DNA of 46,446 bases from JAEULH01 sp034382075 (GTDB taxonomy: Bacteria; Pseudomonadota; Alphaproteobacteria; Rhodospirillales; Defluviicoccaceae), in NCBI GenBank assembly GCA_034382075.1, contig JAXMOZ010000017.1:1-46446 (forward strand). The letters run 5' to 3'. Made by a program: the position numbers and the translations under genes. The notes below the pieces were generated by a model. The model did no database searches. It saw only the letters and a list, made by a program, of their open reading frames with translations, and was not told where the DNA came from. Below are positions 40,562 to 46,446 of the stretch, piece after piece (position 1 is the first letter of the stretch; every line of letters begins with the position of its first letter).

Positions 40562-43300
40562 ATGGACGACCTGCTGCAAGAATTCCTCGCCGAAACCTCG
40601 GAGAGCCTGGGCCTTCTCGACGGCGAGTTGATCCGGCTGGAGGAGACGCCCAACAACAAGGAGATCCTGAGCAGCATCTTCCGGGTCTTCCACACCATCA
40701 AGGGCACCTGCGGATTTCTCAGCCTGCCGCGGCTGGAGAAGGTGGCCCACGCCGGCGAGGACCTGCTCAGCCTGTTTCGCGAGAACGCCTCGCTGGTAAC
40801 ACCGGAGGCGATCAGCCTGATCCTGCGCTGCGTCGACGCCATCCGCGATCTTCTGGGCGGAATGGAGGCCAGCGGCGCCGAGCCGCAAACGGATCATGCC
40901 GAGCTGATTGCGGCGCTGAAGGCCGCGGTCGCCGAAAGCGAGGCCCGCGGCGAGGCCGGCGGCGGCTCACCGGCTCACGGTGCGCCGGCGGTCCAGCTTG
41001 CGGCCGAGCCCGCGGACGACCCGGAGCTCCTCGCAGACTTTGACGCCGCCGCGCCGGACGAAGCGACGGACGTGTTCGACGCCTTGGCCGAGGCCGAGGA
41101 GCCCGAAGCAGCCGCGCCCCGCGAAGCCGCCGCATGCCCAACGCCGCAGCCGGCAGCGCCCGCAGCGCCCGCTACGGCAGCAGCGGCGCCCAAGGCGGAA
41201 CCGGCGGCCCAGCAGCCGGCCGAAGCGGCTTCCCACGACGCCGGGTCCACCACCAGGACCATCCGCGTCAACGTCGAGGTGCTGGAGTCGCTGATCACCC
41301 TGGTCAGCGAGCTGGTGCTGACCCGCAACCAGCTGCTGCAGCTCGCCCGCGATCGCGACGACGGCCGCGGCGCCGACGCCTTCCAGCGGCTGAGCCGGAT
41401 CACCACCGAGCTGCAGGAAGGGGTGATGAAAACCCGGATGCAGCCGGTGGGCACCGCCTGGGCGAAGCTGCCCCGGATCGTCCGCGACCTGGCGATCGAG
41501 ACCGGCAAGCAGATCGAGCTGAAGATGATCGGCGCCGAGACCGAGCTCGACCGGCAGATCCTGGAGATGATCCGCGATCCCTTGACGCACATGGTCCGCA
41601 ACTCGGCCGACCATGGGATCGAGCCGCGGGAGCAGCGCCGGGCCGCCGGCAAGCCCGAGACCGGCACGATCACGCTCAACGCCTTCCACGAGGGCGGCCA
41701 CATCATCATCGAGATCCGCGACGACGGCCGCGGCCTCGACGTCTCGCGGATCCGCGCCAAGATCCTCGAACGGGGCCTGGCGACGCCCGCGGAGCTCGAG
41801 CGGCTGAGCGACCAGCAGGTTCGTCAGTTCATCTTCAAGGCCGGCTTCTCTACTGCTGACACCATCACCAGCGTCTCCGGGCGCGGCGTCGGCATGGACG
41901 TGGTCCGCAGCAACGTCGAGAAAATCGGCGGCGTGGTCGAGCTGAGCTCGGAGGCCGGCAAGGGCACGACCTTCACCATCAAGATCCCGCTCACCCTCGC
42001 CATCGTCTCGGCGCTGATCATCGGCTGCGCCGGCCAGCGTTTCGCCGTGCCGCAGATCTGCGTGCGCGAGCTGGTCCACGTCTCGCCCGCGGGGCCGCAC
42101 CGGGTGGAGATGCTCAACAACGCGCCGGTGCTGAACCTGCGCAACCGGCTGCTGCCGCTGGTGTCCCTGCGCGACCTGCTGCGGATCGGCGCGGCCTCCG
42201 AGGGTCAGAGCGGCGGCGCGGAGTACTACGTCGTCGTCGCCCAGATCGGCAGCCGCCACCTCGGCGTCATCGTCGACCAGGTGTTCGACACCGAGGAGAT
42301 CGTGGTCAAGCCGGTGGGCCGGGCGTTGCGCAAGATCCCGTTCTTCTCCGGGACCACCATCCTCGGCGACGGCAGCGTCATCATGATCCTCGACCCCAAC
42401 GGCATCGCCGCGAGCGTCGGCGAGGCGCAGGTCAGCGCCGCCGAACCGGCCGAGGCGAAGGGTGCCAGCGAAAGCCGCCGCTCCAGCCTCATCGTCTTCC
42501 GCGCCGGCGACCGCTCTCGCAAGGCCGTGCCGATGACGCTGGTCGAGCGGCTGGAGAACATCGACGTCGATGCCGTGGAGCGCGCCGGCGGCCGAGACGT
42601 CATCCAGTACCGCGGCCACATGATGCCGCTGATCAGCCTCAGCCCGGAGTGCGCGCTGCGCGGCAACGGCCGCCAGCCGGTGCTGGTCTTCGCCGAGCGC
42701 GAGCGCACCGTCGGCCTGATCGTCGACGAGATCCTCGATATCGTCGAGGACGACATCAAGGTCGAGTTCCCGGGTACCCAGGAAGGCGTCCTCGGCAGCG
42801 CGGTGATCGTCGGCAAGGCGACGGAGCTCGTCGATGTCGGACCCTTCCTGACCGCCGCCTACCCCGACTGGTTCGGCACCGACGAAGAGGTTTCGCCGGC
42901 AGCCGATCCGCAAGCGCCGAGGAAGCGCCTGCTGCTCGTCGACGACAGCGCCTTCTTCCTGCGCCTGCTCGCGCCCAGGCTCGCCGTCTCCGGCTACGAT
43001 GTGATCGAGGCCCTTGGCGGAGGGGAGGCGCTCGCGCTCCACGACCGCGGCATCGACGTCGACGTCATCGTCAGCGACATCGAGATGCCGGAGATGAACG
43101 GCTACGCCTTCGCCGAGGCCGTCCACAGCGGCGGCCGCTGGGCGAACGTACCGATGATCGCGCTCTCGTCGAGGCTCACCGAGCAGAGCCTGGAGCGCGG
43201 CCGCAATGCCGGCTTCGCCTCGTTCGTCCCCAAGGCGCGCCGCGACGAGTTGTTCGACGCCCTGCGAACCGTCTTCCAGCAGCCAGGAGAAGCCGCATGA
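40562..43300 (+). CDS. cheA: Hybrid chemotaxis kinase CheA with C-terminal receiver
   Basis: A 912-residue kinase. HPt domain at 1-105 with His44 (RVFHTIKGTCGFLSL). Residues about 110-235 are Ala/Pro/Glu-rich and show no P2 fold. Dimerisation domain at about 238-310 (VLESLITLVSELVLTRNQLL, then EGVMKTRMQPVGTAW). ATPase domain with N box (HMVRNSADHGIE), G1 (DDGRGLD) and G2 (GRGVGMDVV). Two CheW-like domains follow (about 495-625 and 640-775). A receiver domain at about 790-905 has phosphoacceptor Asp839 (VIVSDIEMPEMNGY). It phosphorylates CheY and CheB. Its stop overlaps the cheW start (ATGA). The start at 40562 fits the HPt N terminus. Confidence 0.92.
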   Translation: MDDLLQEFLAETSESLGLLDGELIRLEETPNNKEILSSIFRVFHTIKGTCGFLSLPRLEKVAHAGEDLLSLFRENASLVTPEAISLILRCVDAIRDLLGGMEASGAEPQTDHAELIAALKAAVAESEARGEAGGGSPAHGAPAVQLAAEPADDPELLADFDAAAPDEATDVFDALAEAEEPEAAAPREAAACPTPQPAAPAAPATAAAAPKAEPAAQQPAEAASHDAGSTTRTIRVNVEVLESLITLVSELVLTRNQLLQLARDRDDGRGADAFQRLSRITTELQEGVMKTRMQPVGTAWAKLPRIVRDLAIETGKQIELKMIGAETELDRQILEMIRDPLTHMVRNSADHGIEPREQRRAAGKPETGTITLNAFHEGGHIIIEIRDDGRGLDVSRIRAKILERGLATPAELERLSDQQVRQFIFKAGFSTADTITSVSGRGVGMDVVRSNVEKIGGVVELSSEAGKGTTFTIKIPLTLAIVSALIIGCAGQRFAVPQICVRELVHVSPAGPHRVEMLNNAPVLNLRNRLLPLVSLRDLLRIGAASEGQSGGAEYYVVVAQIGSRHLGVIVDQVFDTEEIVVKPVGRALRKIPFFSGTTILGDGSVIMILDPNGIAASVGEAQVSAAEPAEAKGASESRRSSLIVFRAGDRSRKAVPMTLVERLENIDVDAVERAGGRDVIQYRGHMMPLISLSPECALRGNGRQPVLVFAERERTVGLIVDEILDIVEDDIKVEFPGTQEGVLGSAVIVGKATELVDVGPFLTAAYPDWFGTDEEVSPAADPQAPRKRLLLVDDSAFFLRLLAPRLAVSGYDVIEALGGGEALALHDRGIDVDVIVSDIEMPEMNGYAFAEAVHSGGRWANVPMIALSSRLTEQSLERGRNAGFASFVPKARRDELFDALRTVFQQPGEAA

Positions 43301-43791
43301 GCAGCCACACCCGGGGTTCGGCCGACGAGAGCCGGTTCGCCGGTTCGGGAGACAAACGCGAGTTCCTGACCTTCAGCGTGGACAGGCAGCTCTTCGGCCT
43401 GCCGCTGGCGAGCGTCAGCGACGTGCTCGACGCCCGCCCGCTGACGCCGGTGCCGCTGGCGCCGCCGGAGGTCGCCGGCTCGTTGAACCTGCGCGGGCGG
43501 ATCATCACCGCCATCGACGTCCGCCGCCGGCTCGGACTGCCGGCGATGACGCCCGGCTCCGAGCACATGAGCATCGTCACCGAGAGCGAAGGCGAGCTGT
43601 TCAATCTCATCGTCGATACCGTCGGCGAGGTGATCGCCGTCGGCGACGACCAGTTCGAGGACAACCCGGTGACCCTCGACGCCGGCTGGCGCCGCTTCTC
43701 GGCAGGGATCTATCGCCTGGAGGAGGGCCTCATGGTGGTGCTCAACGTCGAGCCGCTGCTCGACATCGGCACGGACCAAGTCCTGGCGTGA
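43297..43791 (+). CDS. cheW: Chemotaxis adaptor CheW
   Basis: A 164-residue adaptor that links receptors to CheA. The CheW fold starts near residue 23 (REFLTFSVDRQLFGLPLA) and shows the motifs GSLNLRGRIITAIDVRRRLG and LIVDTVGEVIAV. About 20 extra residues precede it. The ATG overlaps the cheA stop by 4 bp (43297-43300). Confidence 0.93.
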   Translation: MSSHTRGSADESRFAGSGDKREFLTFSVDRQLFGLPLASVSDVLDARPLTPVPLAPPEVAGSLNLRGRIITAIDVRRRLGLPAMTPGSEHMSIVTESEGELFNLIVDTVGEVIAVGDDQFEDNPVTLDAGWRRFSAGIYRLEEGLMVVLNVEPLLDIGTDQVLA

Positions 43792-43805
43792 AAGGAGCCA
43801 CGACC

Positions 43806-44183
43806 GTGACCGGTGCTCCCAAGCTTTGCCTGATCGTCGATGACTCGCGGGCGATCCGCAGCGTCGCCCGCTGCATGCTGGAACAGCTCGGCTTTGCCAC
43901 CGTGGAGGCGACCAACGGCAACGAGGCGCTGGAGGTCTGCCGGCAGCGGATGCCGGACATGGTGCTCATGGACCGCAACATGCCGGGCCTGGACGGCATC
44001 GGCTGCGTCCGCGCGCTCAGGGCGCTGCCGGGCGGGCACGAGCCAAAGGTGATCTTCTGCACGAGCGAGAGCAGCATGGACGGGATCGTCGAGGCGATCG
44101 CCGCGGGCGCCAACGAATACATCATGAAGCCGTTCGACCGTGAGATCCTCGAGCTCAAGCTGGCGATGGCAGGGGTGCTGTGA
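43806..44183 (+). CDS. cheY: Chemotaxis response regulator CheY
   Basis: A 125-residue stand-alone receiver. The acidic pair is Asp12-Asp13 (LIVDDSRAIRSV), the phosphoacceptor is Asp56 (MVLMDRNMPGLDGI), Thr/Ser85 lies in IFCTSESS, and Lys is in YIMKPFDREIL. The GTG start at 43806 has AAAGGAG eight bases before it. In the operon it would carry the signal from CheA to the flagellar motor. Its stop overlaps the cheB start (GTGA). Confidence 0.9.
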   Translation: MTGAPKLCLIVDDSRAIRSVARCMLEQLGFATVEATNGNEALEVCRQRMPDMVLMDRNMPGLDGIGCVRALRALPGGHEPKVIFCTSESSMDGIVEAIAAGANEYIMKPFDREILELKLAMAGVL

Positions 44184-45340
44184 TCGGCCCGTCGCTGGCG
44201 CTGCCGCCGCCGCGCCCGCAGGCGCCCAAGGCCGGCAACGAGAGCCCGATCCGGGTCCTGATCGTCGACGATTCCGCGGTCGTCCGCGGGCTGTTGTCGC
44301 GGCTCGTCGCCGAGCAGCCGGATCTCGAAGTGGCGGCGACGGCGGCCAACGGGCAGATGGCGCTGAACATGCTTGCCGAGCGCCGCGTCGACGTCGTCGT
44401 CCTCGACATCGAGATGCCGGTGATGGACGGCCTGACCGCGCTCCCGCAGCTCCTCGCCGCCGACCCGCACCTGCGCATCATCATCGCCTCGACCCTGTCG
44501 ACCCCGGGGGCGGCGGTGACCATGCGGGCGCTGGCGGCCGGCGCTTCGGACTATGTCGCCAAGCCTTCGGCGAGCCGCGAGATCACCCAGGCGGGTTGCG
44601 CGAACAGCGACTTCCGCCGTGATCTGCTCACCAAGATCCGCGGCCTCGGCGAGGCCGGCCGGCGGCGGCGCGGCGTCGTCGCCCTGCCCACGGCCGCGCC
44701 ACAGGCAGGCGCGACGAGGCCGGGCGCTCCCATCGTGCTGCGGCCGCTGCGGGGCGAACGCCCGGGCGTCATCGTCATCGGCAGCTCCACCGGCGGCCCG
44801 CAGGCGCTCTCGACGCTGATCGGGGGGCTGGGTTCCGACGTCGCCCAGCCGATGCTGATCGTCCAGCACATGCCGCCCACCTTCACCACCATCCTCGCCG
44901 AGCATCTCGCCCGGCTCAGCGGCCGGCCGTGTGCGGAAGGACGCGACGGCGAGGTCATTCAGCCGGGGCGGATCTACGTCGCCCCCGGCGACCACCACAT
45001 GCTCGTCGCCGCCGACGGGCGAAGGCGCCTGATCCGGATCAACCGCGAAGCCCCGGAGAACTTCTGCCGGCCGGCGGTCGACGTGCTCTTTCGCAGCGCC
45101 GCCCGCGCCTTCGGGGCGGGGACGCTGGCGGTGGTGCTGACCGGCATCGGCGCCGACGGCACCCGCGGCGGACGCGACATCGTCGACGCCGAGGGCGCGC
45201 TGCTGGCCCAGGACGAAGCGACCAGCATCGTCTGGGGGATGCCCGGCTCCGTGGCTCGCGCCGGGCTTTGCAGCGCGGTGCTGCCGCTGCCGGCCCTGGC
45301 CAGGCAGATCAGCCAGATCGCCGGCGGCGCCCGCTCATGA
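44180..45340 (+). CDS. cheB: Chemoreceptor methylesterase CheB
   Basis: A 386-residue CheB that removes methyl groups from chemoreceptors. Receiver domain at about 24-135 with phosphoacceptor Asp76 (VVVLDIEMPVMDG). Methylesterase domain from about 195: Ser203 (IGSSTGGPQAL), His230 (LIVQHMPPTFTT) and an Asp in GIGADGTRGG form the triad. The linker at about 130-195 is long and basic. GTG start overlapping the cheY stop, and the end overlaps cheR (ATGA). Confidence 0.93.
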   Translation: MIGPSLALPPPRPQAPKAGNESPIRVLIVDDSAVVRGLLSRLVAEQPDLEVAATAANGQMALNMLAERRVDVVVLDIEMPVMDGLTALPQLLAADPHLRIIIASTLSTPGAAVTMRALAAGASDYVAKPSASREITQAGCANSDFRRDLLTKIRGLGEAGRRRRGVVALPTAAPQAGATRPGAPIVLRPLRGERPGVIVIGSSTGGPQALSTLIGGLGSDVAQPMLIVQHMPPTFTTILAEHLARLSGRPCAEGRDGEVIQPGRIYVAPGDHHMLVAADGRRRLIRINREAPENFCRPAVDVLFRSAARAFGAGTLAVVLTGIGADGTRGGRDIVDAEGALLAQDEATSIVWGMPGSVARAGLCSAVLPLPALARQISQIAGGARS

Positions 45341-46224
45341 CGCCCGGCGACTTCACCACCATCAGCGAGCTCTTGAAGCGCCGCTCCGGGCTGATCCTGC
45401 CCTTGGAGAAAGCATATCTGCTGGAGAGCCGGTTGCGGCCGGTGATGCGCAAGCACGCGCTGCCCGACCTCTCCGCGGTGGCCGCGGCGGTCCTGCGCCA
45501 GGACGCGAAGCTCATCGCCGACGTCATCGATGCGATGACGACCAACGAGACCCTGTTCTTCCGCGACGTCGTTCCGTTCACGATCTTCCGCGACACGGTG
45601 CTGCCGGCGCTGCTCGCAAAGCGAGCGGCTCAGCGGTCGTTCCGTATCCTTTGCGCCGCTGCCTCCACGGGCCAGGAGCCGTACTCGCTGGCCATGATCC
45701 TGGTCGAGGAGGCGATGCGGCTGAAGGGCTGGAGCTGTGAGATCGTCGCCTTCGACATCTCGGCCACCGCGCTGGAGCGCGCGAGGACCGGCATCTATAC
45801 CCAGTTCGAGGTGCAGCGGGGAATGCCGACGGCGCAGCTGTTGAAGCACTTCCGCCGCGTCGGCAACGACTGGCAGATCTCGAGCGAGCTCAGGTCGATG
45901 GTGCGCTTTCGCGAGTTCAACCTGCTCGACGACTTCGCTCCGTTCGGCCGCTGCGATGTGGTCTTTTGCCGCAACGTCCTGATCTACTTCGACCCCGCGA
46001 CCAAGGCGCGAACGCTTGCCAACATCGGCCGGAGGTTGCCGGCCGACGGCTATCTCTTCCTCGGCGCTTCGGAGACGGTGATGGGCTTGAGCAGCGGGTT
46101 CGCCCCGGTCGCCGGCTGCAGCGGCGTGTACCAGCCCTCCGCCGCGCCCGCGCGCGCCGCCGGACCCGCCCCGCGGCGAGCGAACCCGTTCGTAACCGCC
46201 GGCGACGGCGAAGCGGTGGCCTGA
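45337..46224 (+). CDS. cheR: Chemoreceptor methyltransferase CheR
   Basis: A 295-residue SAM-dependent enzyme that methylates chemoreceptor glutamates. N-terminal helical domain followed by a Rossmann fold with the SAM motif AAASTGQEPYSLAMILVEE and later DISATALERARTGIYTQFEV, FCRNVLIYFD, and GYLFLGASETV. A 30-residue proline- and alanine-rich tail follows. The ATG overlaps the cheB stop by 4 bp (45337-45340). Confidence 0.93.
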   Translation: MTPGDFTTISELLKRRSGLILPLEKAYLLESRLRPVMRKHALPDLSAVAAAVLRQDAKLIADVIDAMTTNETLFFRDVVPFTIFRDTVLPALLAKRAAQRSFRILCAAASTGQEPYSLAMILVEEAMRLKGWSCEIVAFDISATALERARTGIYTQFEVQRGMPTAQLLKHFRRVGNDWQISSELRSMVRFREFNLLDDFAPFGRCDVVFCRNVLIYFDPATKARTLANIGRRLPADGYLFLGASETVMGLSSGFAPVAGCSGVYQPSAAPARAAGPAPRRANPFVTAGDGEAVA

Positions 46225-46398
46225 GGACGCCGGCTGATCCGGCTCAGCGAAGCCTGGCGAAACCCGCCGCAACATTTCGACATCTTCCCGCCGCGCCGCG
46301 ACATCGTCCGACAACGCGACCGGCGTAGCCTCACTCCATCCCGTTCGGCCGCACAGCCCGGCCGTCTTTCGCACCATCCGCCAGGGAGCGCCCCGCCG

Positions 46399-46446
46399 AT
46401 GAACAAGAACATGAGAATCCTGATCGTCGATGACTACAAGACCATG
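46399..46446 (+). CDS. Response regulator (CheY-like), N terminus only
   Basis: The first 16 codons of a receiver protein (MNKNMRILIVDDYKTM) with the acidic pair typical of CheY. It is cut by the window end. GGAG lies about 11 bp before the ATG. It follows cheR after 174 bp, so it is a second CheY-type protein of this chemotaxis locus. The gap 46225-46398 has no other gene. Confidence 0.75.
   Translation, partial: MNKNMRILIVDDYKTM

Noticed and set aside
40967..43126. 719-codon minus-strand ORF across cheA
   Set aside because: Antisense shadow of a well-recognised CheA; composition is Asp/Ala/Gly-rich with no domain.

Overview
The window is GC-rich (roughly 70 % by eye), densely packed chromosomal DNA from an alphaproteobacterium, probably a member of the Rhodospirillales. 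The evidence is the aerobic-type cobalamin genes (CobN, CobW, CobO/CobP type), hisZ next to purA, an RpoH-type sigma factor, a HisKA_2 histidine kinase and a CheA-CheW-CheY-CheB-CheR operon with a hybrid CheA. Genus was not determined.

Region 1 (1-10085) is an integrated mobile element of about 10 kb. It starts in the 3' half of a tRNA-Lys(CUU) gene and is bounded by a perfect 46-bp direct repeat of that tRNA (2-47 and 10040-10085). Every gene in it is on the minus strand: tyrosine integrase, AlpA-like regulator, a small protein, primase-polymerase, DUF3631-type ATPase, a run of small unknown proteins, then a capsid module (unknown protein, HK97-fold major capsid protein, prohead protease, portal). 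There is no terminase, no head-tail connector that I recognise, no tail gene and no lysis gene. The layout fits a capsid-forming phage satellite better than a prophage. Its control DNA is also visible: operator-like dyads before the AlpA gene, a concentric inverted-repeat array inside the ATPase gene, a strong hairpin between the two modules, and a late-type promoter with dyads in front of the capsid genes. A TGCGGT half-site recurs at several of these places.

Region 2 (10086-16937) is ordinary chromosome of mixed content: a decayed tRNA-Lys/att-like fragment, a lower-GC glycosyltransferase-like gene, a glycine-rich membrane-associated protein, a four-PAS HisKA_2 sensor kinase preceded by a short leader ORF, a sulfotransferase and an AraC-family regulator.

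Region 3 (17100-25763) is a cobalamin cluster on the minus strand. A B12 riboswitch precedes cobU/cobP, then a 21-codon ORF, cobW, cobN, cobO, a SYLF-domain lipoprotein and cobQ. Many of these genes are joined by 4-bp stop/start overlaps.

Region 4 (26046-36853) holds housekeeping genes: rpmG with a near-consensus promoter, a CRP/FNR-type regulator, a gamma-glutamyltransferase-like enzyme, hisZ-purA, rpoH, a RluD-type pseudouridine synthase, a small membrane protein with a JAMM protease, a tandem universal stress protein and a polysaccharide flippase. Two perfect palindromic repeats lie between purA and rpoH.

Region 5 (36949-end) is chemotaxis and signalling: a NIT/HAMP/MA/CZB chemoreceptor, an OmpR-type regulator, and the operon cheA(hybrid)-cheW-cheY-cheB-cheR followed by the first 16 codons of another response regulator.
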